A stretch of 64,000 nt of DNA, taken from contig JAYQVH010000003.1 in the NCBI GenBank assembly GCA_038148375.1, positions 184,520 to 248,519 on the forward strand. Direction: 5' to 3'. This stretch comes from CAWUEX02 sp038148375. GTDB lineage: Bacteria; Pseudomonadota; Alphaproteobacteria; Rhodospirillales; Rhodospirillaceae. Under the pieces are notes generated by a model that did not search any database, was not told the DNA's origin, and saw only the letters and a program-made list of their open reading frames with translations. Shown in pieces: positions 43,498 to 52,998 of this stretch (position 1 is its first letter; every line of letters begins with the position of its first letter). The translations under genes and the position numbers were made by a program.

Positions 43498-44631
43498 CTA
43501 TAAAAACACAGACAGGACTCCGGTGTAACCATACATTCTGTTGCCGCAGATTTCTCCGTTGGCGTAGAAGCCGGCGAGCGGAAATTCCCCCAGCACGTCG
43601 CTGATCATTCTTGCTTCGCGACCGGCTTCGCCGAACATATTGGCGCCGCGCGCGATGCACGAAACAAACACCCCGCCCTTGATCGGCTGGCCGCCGATGC
43701 GTTGTTTCAGGTCGGCCAACCGGGCGTGAAAGTCCGCCTGCGCCGTTTCCGGGTCTCGGCGCACGAACATGATCGTGTCGCCGATGTCGACGTTGTCGCC
43801 GACGGCGATCATGCCGCCATCGGGATCTAGACCGACGAGATTGCGCACGGTGTAGTCGCCGGTGTCGCTGCCGGGCACTGGCATGGCGACGTGGATATAC
43901 CCGCCGATGCGGCGAAGGTCGCGGGCCAGCACTTCGCCGACGTCTTCTTTCAACACCTGCAACGCCGGACGGTCATCGAGGGCGGCGATAATGGAGCGCT
44001 CCGCCGAGGAAATTCGGTGCATCGGACCGATCGACGAACAGCCCTGGCTGTGGGTGACCATCACCGGCACGTGCGCCGCAACGAACGCGCCGGACAGACC
44101 GCCGCCCGTCGGCAGGCCCGCCACTTGCACCGGGGTATCGGCCAGGGCTGTGAGACCGCCGACAAAGTATCCGTCCCCGGCCTGCGGCAGAGCTTCAACG
44201 ATCGCGGCGACGTGCCGGTTGCGCGGATCGCCGTGGGCAAACCCGAACACCGGACCGTTGGCTTTGACCCAGGCATCGTTCAGGGCCGGCGCAACGGCAT
44301 CGGGTGTCGTCAGGGAGTCAAAGACGCGAAAGGAGTCTGCCGCCCAGGGCGTCACCAGAACGGACAAAGCGCCTTCGTCGTGGTATTCGCCCACGTCCAG
44401 GCCCGATGTGCCACAGACACCGAGCCCGACACAGCCGGTCCAATGGCGAATGCCGGTGCGCTCCTTCAGTGTCGCGACGATATCGGCAAAGTGCGGCGCC
44501 ATCGGCTCGGTGGCATACACAATCCCGAGCCCGGTGGGTGCCGTGTCCTGCGCCTCAAGCTGTTGTGCAGCGCCGGCGAGCACGCCGCGCCAGTCCGGCC
44601 CCGTGGCGAGGGCGCTCCTAAACGCGGTCAT
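43498..44631 (-). CDS. FIST domain signal transduction protein
   Basis: 377-residue protein with FIST N and FIST C domains, a predicted small-ligand sensor family. Stretches typical of FIST are VGLGVCGTSG, YFVGGLTAL, LSGAFVAAHVPVMVTHSQGC, and the C-terminal FVSCIARGANMFGEAGREARMISDVLGEFPLAGFYANGEIC (its SCIARG and GFYxxGEI elements). There is no attached kinase or cyclase, so it may act alone or with a partner elsewhere. Its ATG overlaps the stop of the esterase gene (ATGA). Confidence 0.92.
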   Translation of the reverse strand: MTAFRSALATGPDWRGVLAGAAQQLEAQDTAPTGLGIVYATEPMAPHFADIVATLKERTGIRHWTGCVGLGVCGTSGLDVGEYHDEGALSVLVTPWAADSFRVFDSLTTPDAVAPALNDAWVKANGPVFGFAHGDPRNRHVAAIVEALPQAGDGYFVGGLTALADTPVQVAGLPTGGGLSGAFVAAHVPVMVTHSQGCSSIGPMHRISSAERSIIAALDDRPALQVLKEDVGEVLARDLRRIGGYIHVAMPVPGSDTGDYTVRNLVGLDPDGGMIAVGDNVDIGDTIMFVRRDPETAQADFHARLADLKQRIGGQPIKGGVFVSCIARGANMFGEAGREARMISDVLGEFPLAGFYANGEICGNRMYGYTGVLSVFL

Positions 44632-45353
44632 GAGTCGGCGTCGCGGTCCCGCGAAGTCTGTGCGCGTTCAACCAGTTGAATCGCGAACGGCAGTATTTTC
44701 GCGACGATGACATCGACGCCATCCGGATTGGGGTGGATGCGGTCCGGCTGGTTGAGGGCCATGTCGCCGGCGACGCCGTCGAGGAAAAACGGATAGAACA
44801 CGACGTCGTACTCTTCGGCCAGACGGGTGTAGACGCCGTAAAAGCGGTCTCCGTAATCGCGCCCGAGATTGGGCGGCGCCATCATGCCGGCGAGCAAGGC
44901 CGGAATGCCCTCGGACTCAAGCCGCGAGAGAATGGTGTTGAGGTTGTCATACGTGACGTCGGGATCGATGGCGCGCAGACCGTCGTTGCCGCCGAGCTCG
45001 ACGATGACGCCGTCGGGTCCGTCGGCGAGCGACCAATCGAGCCGCGAACGCCCGCCGGAGGTGGTGTCACCGGAGATGCCGGCGTCGATTACGTCGACGT
45101 CATAGCCCTCGGCCTGCAAGGCGTCCTCCAGCTTGGCGGGAAAGGCCAGCGACAGATCGTCGAGGCCGTAGCCGGCGGTCAGACTGTCGCCGAGCGCCAG
45201 GATCTTGACGGTTCCGGTGGCACCGGCGGCGCTGGCATTCTGATCCGAACCGGTGTTTTCAGCGTAAGACCCTTCAGAGCAACCGTACAGCAGAGGTGCG
45301 GCGACGAGGGCTAACAAAACGCCCCGCCGCATGGTAAGGGTGCGCACCATCAT
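44628..45353 (-). CDS. tesA: GDSL-type arylesterase / lysophospholipase, lipoprotein
   Basis: 241-residue SGNH hydrolase. A lipoprotein-type signal (LLALVAAPLLYGC) precedes ILALGDSLTAGYGL (nucleophile Ser), IDAGISGDTTSGGRSRLDW, ELGGNDGLR and PDRIHPNPDG (catalytic Asp and His). A TesA-type gene next to a divergent YbbA-YbbP transporter is also the arrangement in E. coli. The ATG at 45353 is given, with GGAG about 11 nt upstream; 45350 and 45332 are alternatives. Likely in the periplasm or anchored to a membrane. Confidence 0.92.
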   Translation of the reverse strand: MMVRTLTMRRGVLLALVAAPLLYGCSEGSYAENTGSDQNASAAGATGTVKILALGDSLTAGYGLDDLSLAFPAKLEDALQAEGYDVDVIDAGISGDTTSGGRSRLDWSLADGPDGVIVELGGNDGLRAIDPDVTYDNLNTILSRLESEGIPALLAGMMAPPNLGRDYGDRFYGVYTRLAEEYDVVFYPFFLDGVAGDMALNQPDRIHPNPDGVDVIVAKILPFAIQLVERAQTSRDRDADS

Positions 45354-46086
45354 GACGAATACTCCGCATCAGCTAGATGCTGGGCAGACAACCCAGGCGG
45401 CCATAGACTTGACCGACGTTCACCTCACCTTGGCGGGACCAGCGGGGGAGGTCAACATTCTGCGCGGCGTGTCGCTGCACGTGCCGCAGGGAGAAGCCCT
45501 TGGCGTCGTCGGGCCTTCCGGTTCGGGCAAGACCACCATGCTCATGGTGACCGCCGGTCTGGAGCGTATTACTTCGGGCCGCGTCGCGGTCGCCGGTCAG
45601 GATTACGCCGAGCTCGACGAAGACGGACTGGCTCTGTTCCGCCGCGACAATATCGGCATCGTGTTTCAGTCGTTCCATCTGATCCCGACCATGTCCGCTT
45701 TGGAGAACGTCGCCGTGCCGCTTGAGTTCGCCGGACGCGACGACGCGTTCGAACGCGCCGAAGAGCAACTGGAATCAGTCGGCCTCGGCCATCGCATAGG
45801 TCACTACCCAGGTCAGCTGTCCGGCGGCGAGCAGCAGCGCGTTGCCCTGGCCCGCGCCTTTGCGGTAAAGCCGAAACTGCTACTGGCCGATGAGCCGACC
45901 GGCAATCTCGACGGCGCAACCGGCCAGCAGATTATTGATCTGTTGTTCGATCTGCACGATCACAACGACACGACACTGGTACTGATCACCCACGACATGA
46001 AACTGGCCGGCCGCTGCGACCGCGTGGTGCGCATCAGCGACGGCATCATCGCCGGCGAAGGCCTGACCTCCGCCGCGGCCGAGTAG
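45352..46086 (+). CDS. ybbA: ABC transporter ATP-binding protein (YbbA/LolD-like)
   Basis: 244-residue MacB/LolD-type ATPase. Walker A is GPSGSGKTT, the signature is QLSGGEQQRVALARA, Walker B is LLLADEPTGNLDGA and the H-loop is VLITHDMKL. The start at 45352 (MTNTPHQLDAG) is preferred over 45331 because TAAGGG lies about 12 nt upstream of it. Works with the FtsX-type permease directly downstream (6-bp gap). The esterase gene starts on the opposite strand at essentially the same base. Confidence 0.94.
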   Translation: MTNTPHQLDAGQTTQAAIDLTDVHLTLAGPAGEVNILRGVSLHVPQGEALGVVGPSGSGKTTMLMVTAGLERITSGRVAVAGQDYAELDEDGLALFRRDNIGIVFQSFHLIPTMSALENVAVPLEFAGRDDAFERAEEQLESVGLGHRIGHYPGQLSGGEQQRVALARAFAVKPKLLLADEPTGNLDGATGQQIIDLLFDLHDHNDTTLVLITHDMKLAGRCDRVVRISDGIIAGEGLTSAAAE

Positions 46087-46092
46087 ACGCCG

Positions 46093-48660
46093 ATGGCAAC
46101 CCCTGGGCCGTCATTCTCTCTCGCCGTACGCTACGCCTTCCGCGAACTGCGCAGCGGCCTGAGCGGCTTTCGTATCTTTATCGCGTGCTTGGCGCTCGGC
46201 GTTGCCGCCATTGCGGGGGCTGGTTCCCTGAACCAGGCGATCCAGGCCGGCATCGAGGAAGACGCCCAGCTGCTGCTCGGCGGCGATCTTCAGGTCACCC
46301 TGACCTACCGCGAAGTCTCGGACGAGGAACGCACGCCGCTTGAGGCCGCCGGCACCGTCAGTGAACAGATCACCATGCGCTCCATGGCGCGTTCGACCGA
46401 TGCCGTCACGGGCGAAACCAGAGAACGCACGCTGATCGAACTGAAAGCTGTCGACGACATCTACCCCCTGTACGGCGCCATGGCTCTGACCCCGGCGCTG
46501 CCCCTGGACGAGGTCCTCGCCCTGCGCGGCGGCCGATGGGGTGCTGCGGTCGACCCGGTGCTGCGCACACGCCTTGATATCGACATCGGCGACACCATCC
46601 GCGTCGGTGAGGCGAGTCTGGAGGTGCGTGCCTTTATCGACAAAGAGCCGGACCGGGTGATCAGTTTCGCCACCGCCGGACCGCGGGTGATGGTCGCCCA
46701 GGCGGCGATGCCGGAAACGGAACTGGTCCAGCTCGGCAGTCTGGTGACGTACGTCTACAACGTGCGCGTCGACCCCGGCATCGACGCGGAAGCCCTACGC
46801 TCAACCTTGCGTGACGACTTTCCCGATGCGGGGTGGCGCGTGCGCGGCTTGCGCCAGGCGGCACGCAGCCTGGAAATCTTCCTCGACAACGTCACGCTGT
46901 TTCTCACCCTGGTCGGCCTGACCGCGCTGCTGACCGGCGGCATCGGCGTCGCCAACGCGTCGCGCGCCTATCTGACCGGCCGCATGTCGACCATCGCGAC
47001 CCTGAAGTGCCTGGGCGCGCCAGGTGAACTCATCTTCATGATTTACGCCATCCAGCTGACCGTGCTGTCGGCCGCGGGCATCGCGCTCGGCCTGTTGATC
47101 GGCGTCGGTGTGCCCTTCATTGCCGCCAACGCCATTGGCGATATGCTGCCGGTGGATGCCCGCTTCGGCATCTATGCCGCACCGCTGGTCAAAGCCGGCG
47201 TGTTTGGGATTCTGTCCGCGTCCGTCTTTGCCCTGTGGCCGCTGGCCAAGGCGCGCGAGATTCCGGCCGTCGCGTTGTTCCGCAGTTTCCTGAGCGACAT
47301 CCGCCGCTGGCCGCGCAAGCGCTACCTGACCGGATTGATTCTGCTCGGTCTGGCGCTGTGCGTGTTCACCATTGCCACCGCCGACCGGCCGCGCTTTGCC
47401 TTCTTCTTCGTGCTCGGCGCGGGCGCCTCAATGGTGCTGTTCCGCTTCGCCGCCATCGGCGTGACCAATCTGGCGCAGAAGCTGTCGAGCAAGCGCGGCG
47501 GCGTGACGTCCGGCCGTCCGACGCTGCGTCTGGCCATGGCCAACCTGTACCGCCCCGGCAATCCGACGACATCGGTTGTGCTGTCGCTCGGGCTCGGCCT
47601 GTCGGTGCTGGTGTGTATCGCGCTGCTGGAAGCGAACCTGAACGAGCAAATAAATGGGGAACTGCCGGAGCAGGCGCCGAGCATGTTCTTTATCGATATC
47701 CAGCCCGAGCAGACGGAAACCTTCCGTGAGATCGTCGAGGCCCAGGACGGCGTCGACAAGCTGACCATGGCATCGATGATTCGCGGGCGGGTATCCAAGG
47801 TGAATGGTGTCGACTCCCGCGACGCGGTCGTTGCGCCCGACCAGCGCTGGATTGTGCGCGGCGAGCGCGGCATCTCCCAATCGGCGACCATGCCGGAGAA
47901 CGCCAAGATGGTCGAAGGCGACTGGTGGGCACCGGATCACGATGGCGAGAACCTGTTGTCCATCGACGCCGAAGCGGCGCGCGGCATGGGGCTCGGCATC
48001 GGCGACACGTTGAGCGTCAGCATCCTCGGCCGCGAGATCACCGCAACCATTGCCAACCTGCGCGACGTTCGCTGGGAATCCGGTACGATGAATTTCGCGT
48101 TGATATTCTCACCGAACGCGTTGCGCGGCGCGCCGGGCATGTATATCGCCACGGTGAATTCCTCCGAAGGCACCGAAGAAGCCATCGAGCGCGCGGTGGT
48201 CGATGCGCTGCCGAACGTCACCATTGTCCAGGTGCGCGAGGCGCTGGAAATTCTCGAACAGGTATTGGGCGCCCTCGGCACCGCGGTCCGCGTCACCGCG
48301 GCCGTGGCGCTGATCGCCGGCGCGCTGGTGCTGGCGGGCGCCATCGCCGCCGGACATGCGCGGCGCATTTATGAGTCCGTGGTGCTCAAAGTGCTCGGCG
48401 CGACCCGGGCCGACGTCCTCAAAGCCTTCGTGTTCGAGTACTGCCTGCTCGGTCTCGCTACCGGCGGGATCGCCGCCGCGGTGGGCTGTTTGTCCGCCTG
48501 GGCGGTGCTGATCTTCGTCATGAAGATTGAGTGGATCTTGTTCCCCGGCATCGTCGCCGGCGTGATCGCGGCGTGCATCGCTGTGACCCTGCTGGCCGGT
48601 TTTGCCGGGGTATGGCGGGCGCTGGGCATCAAGGCTGCCCCCTTGCTGCGCAACGACTAG
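46093..48660 (+). CDS. ybbP: ABC transporter permease, FtsX type (YbbP-like)
   Basis: 855-residue inner-membrane protein with an N-terminal helix (IFIACLALGVAAIAGAGSLNQ), a large periplasmic domain, two FtsX-type membrane blocks (around VTLFLTLVGLTALLTGGIGVANASRAY and AVRVTAAVALIAGALVLAGAIAAG, both followed by LKCLGA/LKVLGA), and further helices. The layout matches YbbP, proposed to move lipids or hydrophobic molecules out of the membrane with YbbA and TesA. Complete. Confidence 0.94.
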   Translation: MATPGPSFSLAVRYAFRELRSGLSGFRIFIACLALGVAAIAGAGSLNQAIQAGIEEDAQLLLGGDLQVTLTYREVSDEERTPLEAAGTVSEQITMRSMARSTDAVTGETRERTLIELKAVDDIYPLYGAMALTPALPLDEVLALRGGRWGAAVDPVLRTRLDIDIGDTIRVGEASLEVRAFIDKEPDRVISFATAGPRVMVAQAAMPETELVQLGSLVTYVYNVRVDPGIDAEALRSTLRDDFPDAGWRVRGLRQAARSLEIFLDNVTLFLTLVGLTALLTGGIGVANASRAYLTGRMSTIATLKCLGAPGELIFMIYAIQLTVLSAAGIALGLLIGVGVPFIAANAIGDMLPVDARFGIYAAPLVKAGVFGILSASVFALWPLAKAREIPAVALFRSFLSDIRRWPRKRYLTGLILLGLALCVFTIATADRPRFAFFFVLGAGASMVLFRFAAIGVTNLAQKLSSKRGGVTSGRPTLRLAMANLYRPGNPTTSVVLSLGLGLSVLVCIALLEANLNEQINGELPEQAPSMFFIDIQPEQTETFREIVEAQDGVDKLTMASMIRGRVSKVNGVDSRDAVVAPDQRWIVRGERGISQSATMPENAKMVEGDWWAPDHDGENLLSIDAEAARGMGLGIGDTLSVSILGREITATIANLRDVRWESGTMNFALIFSPNALRGAPGMYIATVNSSEGTEEAIERAVVDALPNVTIVQVREALEILEQVLGALGTAVRVTAAVALIAGALVLAGAIAAGHARRIYESVVLKVLGATRADVLKAFVFEYCLLGLATGGIAAAVGCLSAWAVLIFVMKIEWILFPGIVAGVIAACIAVTLLAGFAGVWRALGIKAAPLLRND

Positions 48661-48877
48661 CGGCGCTCTCCCAGCCGGACACATCGGCGTGATTTGGGAC
48701 GCAGGGACCTAACCTTCGGAAAAATCGGCGCTTTTTTCGGCGACGTCGTGTCGAAATCGGACCGATTCCCATTGAAGCGGGCGCGAAAACACCCAATATT
48801 ACGGGCATTGGTTCAGCTGGCGCGGACCTGAGTGGACGCGCCTGCCGTGAACCCGATGCAACACTATGAGGACTAAT

Positions 48878-49621
48878 ATGGCTACCGATTTTGAACGCAG
48901 GGCCATGACAGGCGCCTATGCGGATAGCGCCGAGATCCATGAAGGTCTGCGGGCTTACATGCTCCGGGTTTATAACTACATGGCCTCCGGCCTGTTGTTG
49001 TCGGGCATCATCGCGTTCGCCGTAGCGAACTCGGGCCTCATCAACCTGTTCTTCCGGGTCGACGAAGCGGGGCGCCTCGCCGGCTACACCGGCCTTGGTA
49101 TGATCTCCATGTTCGTGCCGCTCGGCCTGATCTTCTTCATGAGCTTCACCTGGCAGAAGCGCACCGCCGGAACGATGCAGGTGCTGTACTGGCTGTTTGT
49201 CGGCACCATGGGCATCGGCCTGTCGACCATTCTGCTGACCTACACCGGCGTCAGCGTGGCGCGCACCTTCATGATCACGGCTGCCGCCTATGCGGGCCTG
49301 AGCCTGTACGGCTACACCACAAAGAAAGACCTGTCCGGCATGGGCACGTTCCTTCTGATGGGTCTGATCGGTCTGATCGTCGCGATGATCGTGCAGGTAT
49401 TCTGGCCGTCGGGGATTATGGGCTTCATCATTCCCGTGGTCGGGGTGCTGATCTTCGCCGGTCTGACGGTGTATGACACGCAGCGCATCAAGAGCGGCTA
49501 CTTCGCCGTCGAAGGTTCCGGCGCGGAAGAGCACACCGCCATCATGGGCGCCGTGGCGCTTTACCTGAACTTCATCAACCTGTTCCAGTTCCTGCTGATG
49601 TTCTTGGGGAACCGCGAATAG
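48878..49621 (+). CDS. Bax inhibitor-1 / YccA family membrane protein
   Basis: 247-residue protein with seven predicted helices. YNYMASGLLLSGIIAFAVANSG, MFVPLGLIFFMSF, TFMITAAAYAGLSLYGYTTKKDLSGMG (the family-typical segment), and the end LTVYDTQRIK ... GAVALYLNFINLFQFLLMFLG are BI-1 hallmarks; the two Asp of the pH-sensing pair lie near YDTQ. The ATG at 48878 follows GAGGAC. Monocistronic with a strong terminator. Family members can leak Ca2+ or protons. Confidence 0.95.
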   Translation: MATDFERRAMTGAYADSAEIHEGLRAYMLRVYNYMASGLLLSGIIAFAVANSGLINLFFRVDEAGRLAGYTGLGMISMFVPLGLIFFMSFTWQKRTAGTMQVLYWLFVGTMGIGLSTILLTYTGVSVARTFMITAAAYAGLSLYGYTTKKDLSGMGTFLLMGLIGLIVAMIVQVFWPSGIMGFIIPVVGVLIFAGLTVYDTQRIKSGYFAVEGSGAEEHTAIMGAVALYLNFINLFQFLLMFLGNRE

Positions 49622-49651
49622 GGATGCTAACCTGAACCGACGGTTCAATCG

Positions 49652-49681
49652 AAACCCCGGGCTACGGCCCGGGGTTTTTTG
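49652..49681 (+). terminator. Rho-independent terminator after the BI-1 gene
   Basis: Perfect 11-bp stem (AAACCCCGGGC / GCCCGGGGTTT) with a TACG loop, followed by a run of T. It lies 30 bp after the BI-1 stop and is the clearest terminator in the window. Confidence 0.93.
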
Positions 49682-49734
49682 TTTGGCCCACGGCTGAGTT
49701 AGTCTGAGACAGGAAACGCTCGTTTGGACGCACC

Positions 49735-51093
49735 ATGAGTCATTCTGCTTCGGACCGCCTCGCTGCCGCCGCTGCCAATGTGCAGACCAGCAGCCTGCGC
49801 GGTGACGTCCGCACTCAGGCGCGCGATCTTTTTCTGGATACGCTCGCCGTCATTGCAGCCGGGCTGACCGACCCCGACTACTCTCGCTTTACCGCAACGC
49901 TGACAGCGGAAACGGGCGACGCATCGGTCCCTGGCGTTTCCCACGGCGTGCCGGTGGCAAACGCGGTGCAGATCAACGGCGGTGCGACCACGGTGCTGCA
50001 ACTGCAGGACGGCCACCGGCTGGGGCGCGGGCACCCCGTTAGTCACATGGCGCCGGCCCTGCTGGCCCTCGCCGAAACCACAGACGCATCCGCCGATGCT
50101 GTATGCGGCGCGCTGGTCGCCGGGTACGAGGTTGGCGCACGCATCGGCATGGCGATGAACGGGTTCAATGAATTTCTGCATGACACCGGCACATGGAGCA
50201 CGATTGGCACGGCAGTCGCGTGCTCGCATCTGTTGAGTAAGGGAGATGCGGCGGCGATCGCACGGGCCATCGAAACCGCGGCGGCAACGGCACTGATGCC
50301 CTATCGCGATTTGCCGCTGAAGGGCGCGAGCGCGCATCACACCTATACAGGACTCGGCGCAATGAATGGTGTGATCGCCGCACAGAGCGCAATTGCCGGA
50401 CTGGTTCCGGTGCAAGGTTCGCTGGACGCCTTTTTCGGTCCGCGGGCGGGCGCAGCATTTAAAGCGTCAGAATTAACGCAGGGCCTATCCGCCGATGACA
50501 CGTTTACGCATTTCGAAATCCTGAACGCCTACTTCAAAGTGCATCCGACGTGCGCGCATCTGCACGGTGCGAACGATGCACTGCTGCAATTGATGTCACA
50601 GCACGCGTTCACCGCCGCCGACGTAGAGCGCATGGAGATCGCCACATATGCGTCCGGGCTGTCATTTGACAATCCGGCGCCGCACAACGCGCTGTCGGCG
50701 CGCTTCAGTCAGGCGGCGGCGGCTGCGATTGCAGTGTGCTGCGGCGCGCTCGATGAAACGACACTCACCGATGACATGCTGGCGCGCGACGACGTGCAGG
50801 CGTTGATCAAACGCATCACCGTGGCGCAAGATCCGGCGCTGGATGCAGGCTATCCGGCAGGACGCCCCGCGCGCGTGACAATCGCGTTGTCATCTGGCGG
50901 TCAGCTCAGCGCCTCTGCGCACATACCGCGCGGCGATGGCGGCCGTGACTTCACCGCTCAGGATCGGCGTGACAAGGCGCTGCGACTGTTAACCCGGCGT
51001 TTCGATCACCACGCCGCCGCCGTCTTGGCGGCCTGCGACAGCTATTGGGACGGGGACGAAATCGGTGTGCTCTCGCACGCGTTGCGCTCGTGA
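49735..51093 (+). CDS. MmgE/PrpD family protein
   Basis: 452-residue protein of the MmgE/PrpD superfamily, which includes 2-methylcitrate dehydratase and cis-aconitate decarboxylase. Conserved parts are FLDTLAVIAAGL, QDGHRLGRGHPVSHMAPALLAL, GYEVGARIGMAMN, THFEILNAYFKVHPTCAHLHGANDALL. Unlike prpD in methylcitrate operons it stands alone, so propionate metabolism is not implied. Specificity unknown. Confidence 0.88.
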   Translation: MSHSASDRLAAAAANVQTSSLRGDVRTQARDLFLDTLAVIAAGLTDPDYSRFTATLTAETGDASVPGVSHGVPVANAVQINGGATTVLQLQDGHRLGRGHPVSHMAPALLALAETTDASADAVCGALVAGYEVGARIGMAMNGFNEFLHDTGTWSTIGTAVACSHLLSKGDAAAIARAIETAAATALMPYRDLPLKGASAHHTYTGLGAMNGVIAAQSAIAGLVPVQGSLDAFFGPRAGAAFKASELTQGLSADDTFTHFEILNAYFKVHPTCAHLHGANDALLQLMSQHAFTAADVERMEIATYASGLSFDNPAPHNALSARFSQAAAAAIAVCCGALDETTLTDDMLARDDVQALIKRITVAQDPALDAGYPAGRPARVTIALSSGGQLSASAHIPRGDGGRDFTAQDRRDKALRLLTRRFDHHAAAVLAACDSYWDGDEIGVLSHALRS

Positions 51094-51308
51094 ACCGCGA
51101 AGGCGATAAACAGTTTCGTTCACGGCACGACTTAGACTGAGAGGTCCAAGGCTAAGGTTGATATTTGTCCGTGCGCTTCGCGCTTTAGCTGTATATATAG
51201 TAGTGGCACGAAACGGTGCAGCGGACCTTTAAAGAGTCCGGAACCGGTAATGGGAAAGTCTGCCGCAATAACCGGTGGACACGGGTACATCAGGGAGACG
51301 CTGCAGCC

Positions 51309-52220
51309 ATGCTGCAACCACGGGACACCAGCCTGGACGAAGTCAGTATTGTCGTCGCTGAGCCGAACGACATGACGCGGCAAAACATGAACAGCATGCT
51401 GCGGTCGACCGGGCTTCGCAAAATGCGCTCGGTGTCGAACATTGATGCCATGCGCGAAGCGATCACCGAAAGCACGGTCGATATCCTGGTTGTGTCCGAT
51501 GCTTTGGGGGACGAGGCCTTCGACGCGATTTCCGAAGTGCGTCACAACAAGCTCGGTAAAAATCCGTTTCTCATTGTCACCGTGATGGTCGAGCCGGACA
51601 ACGAACCCGGGCTTAAGAAAGCCCGCTCGTCCGGGGCCGACGACGTGATGATCAAACCGATTGCGCCGGCCAAGATTGTCGAGCGCGCAAAAATGATCGC
51701 GGGCAATCGGCAAAACTTCGTCGCCACCACGGACTACATCGGTCCCGAACGCCGTACCGCGGCGCGGGAAACTTCCGGTCAGATAGTCAAAGTCTTCACC
51801 ACCATGAAGGTGAAGATGGACGGCAAGCCTGTGACAGACGATATGATTGCGGCGGCTGTCGAGGCCACCCTGAAGGCCATCCAATCCGCCCAGCTTGACA
51901 ACCAAGGCATGCGCCTTGGGACTGTCTGCGACCGCATTCTGAAAGCCTACGCCGCGAAGGACATCAGCGAGGCGTTGCTGGATGATCTCGAAGCGTTGAT
52001 GCACTGCCTCGAGCAGGCCGCGGAAGCAGCGAAGAACGTCGGGCAGTCGGATCTTTCCGATATCTGCTTTCAGTTTGCCCGCGAAGTCGAAGACATGATG
52101 GATTTCTACGACTCACCAACGGAGCGTGCGCTCAAGCTGATCCAAACCCTGACCAAAGCGTTTCAAATGGCGCGCCAGTCAGCTGCAACGCGCAAGACGG
52201 CCCCTGCCGCCGGCGCCTAG
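51309..52220 (+). CDS. Receiver-domain (CheY-like) protein with helical C-terminal domain
   Basis: 303-residue protein. Residues about 12-130 form a response-regulator receiver: VSIVVAEPNDMTRQNMNSMLR, the phosphoacceptor region DILVVSDALGDE, and the conserved Lys in DDVMIKPIAPAKI. The C-terminal half (ATLKAIQSAQLDNQG ... LEALMHCLEQAAEAAKNVGQSDLSDICFQFAREVEDMMDF) is helical and has no DNA-binding motif. The ATG at 51309 follows GGGAG. The output route is unknown. The 215-bp upstream region holds a TATATATAG stretch near 51190 and two AACCGGT copies. Confidence 0.85.
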   Translation: MLQPRDTSLDEVSIVVAEPNDMTRQNMNSMLRSTGLRKMRSVSNIDAMREAITESTVDILVVSDALGDEAFDAISEVRHNKLGKNPFLIVTVMVEPDNEPGLKKARSSGADDVMIKPIAPAKIVERAKMIAGNRQNFVATTDYIGPERRTAARETSGQIVKVFTTMKVKMDGKPVTDDMIAAAVEATLKAIQSAQLDNQGMRLGTVCDRILKAYAAKDISEALLDDLEALMHCLEQAAEAAKNVGQSDLSDICFQFAREVEDMMDFYDSPTERALKLIQTLTKAFQMARQSAATRKTAPAAGA

Positions 52221-52259
52221 ACGCACCGGCGGCCCTGGTTTTGTGTTAGGCGTGCAGCC

Positions 52260-52616
52260 TTACTCTTTGTCCTTGCCGCCCTTCGCTTTCTCTTTCGCCA
52301 TGTCGGACATTTTTTCTTTGCCCTTGTCCATGGCATCGTCGGCGGTGTCGCCGCCGTCCTGACCGTGACCCTGTTCCATGTTGGACATCGCGGTTTCCAG
52401 CGCTTCGGCGCAGGGATCGGAAACGTCTGTGATGTTGTCCATCAGGCATTGAACACCGGGCATGCCCATCTGGCCGTCGCACAACGTGTCCAGGTCACCG
52501 CGGCATGACATCATCACCGGGCTGGCGCCTCCGCCACCGCGGCCCATGGGTTGCGCAGTCACAAGTGAACTGGATGCCAGAGCGGCAAGTGCAACTGCGG
52601 TAAATACGCGTTTCAT
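52260..52616 (-). CDS. Exported cysteine-rich (GLG1-like repeat) protein
   Basis: 118-residue protein with a signal peptide (RVFTAVALAALASSSLVTAQ). The mature part has SCRGDLDTLC, GVQCLMDN, VSDPCAEALETAM, the Cys spacing of bacterial cysteine-rich (GLG1-like) repeats, so two disulfides are likely. The tail is very Lys/Asp/Glu-rich (DKGKEKMSDMAKEKAKGGKDKE). Likely periplasmic; function unknown. Convergent with the receiver-domain gene. Confidence 0.8.
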   Translation of the reverse strand: MKRVFTAVALAALASSSLVTAQPMGRGGGGASPVMMSCRGDLDTLCDGQMGMPGVQCLMDNITDVSDPCAEALETAMSNMEQGHGQDGGDTADDAMDKGKEKMSDMAKEKAKGGKDKE

Positions 52617-52772
52617 AGGAGAGTCCCTCTTTTGAGTTGCGAGGACCAAAGCGCCTCGCGGATCGAAAGCCTATGCGGTTCCGCAAACCGTGGAAAGGCG
52701 AATCCCGCGCCAATGGAACAGGTCCGTCATTTGTGCGAGCATACTGGGCGACGTGGCAGGGAAGGGCGGATT

Positions 52773-52934
52773 ATGTCTGAGGCAAACCATTCAACGGGGC
52801 GTAAGCGCGCGCGGCGACTCATGACCCTGACTATGGCCTTGGGCCTGACTGCCTCGATGATGTATGTCTCGTTCGCCTTCGGCTTCCGTGCCGGCATTGC
52901 CGAGGACACCATTTTTATTATGCCGCAGTGTTAA
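52773..52934 (+). CDS. Small single-span membrane protein
   Basis: 53-residue protein: a basic N-terminus (HSTGRKRARRLM), one hydrophobic helix (TLTMALGLTASMMYVSFAFGF) and a short acidic tail ending in Cys. A purine-rich GGGAAGGGCGGA precedes the ATG by about 6 nt. Not recognised; too short for confident classification but the ribosome site and topology support it. Confidence 0.5.
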   Translation: MSEANHSTGRKRARRLMTLTMALGLTASMMYVSFAFGFRAGIAEDTIFIMPQC

Positions 52935-52984
52935 GTCCGCACGGCGCTCCTCGTTTAGGGACCGGACACGCGATGTGTTCGAGA

Positions 52985-52990
52985 TATAAT
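52985..52990 (+). promoter_or_regulatory. Consensus -10 (TATAAT) 8 bp before an ATG
   Basis: TATAAT at 52985-52990 lies 8 bp before the ATG at 52999. Transcription would start at about 52997-52999, giving a leaderless or nearly leaderless mRNA for the next gene. No good -35 is visible at 17 bp. Confidence 0.45.
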
Positions 52991-52998
52991 TCGCCTCT

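Noticed and set aside
48629..49648. 339-residue - strand open frame opposite the BI-1 gene
   Set aside because: The translation is His/Gln/Asp-rich without any domain, typical of an antisense shadow in GC-rich DNA; the + strand BI-1 protein is unambiguous.
51132..52004. 290-residue - strand open frame opposite the receiver-domain gene
   Set aside because: Rich in His and Arg without motifs; the + strand protein has a clear receiver domain and ribosome site.
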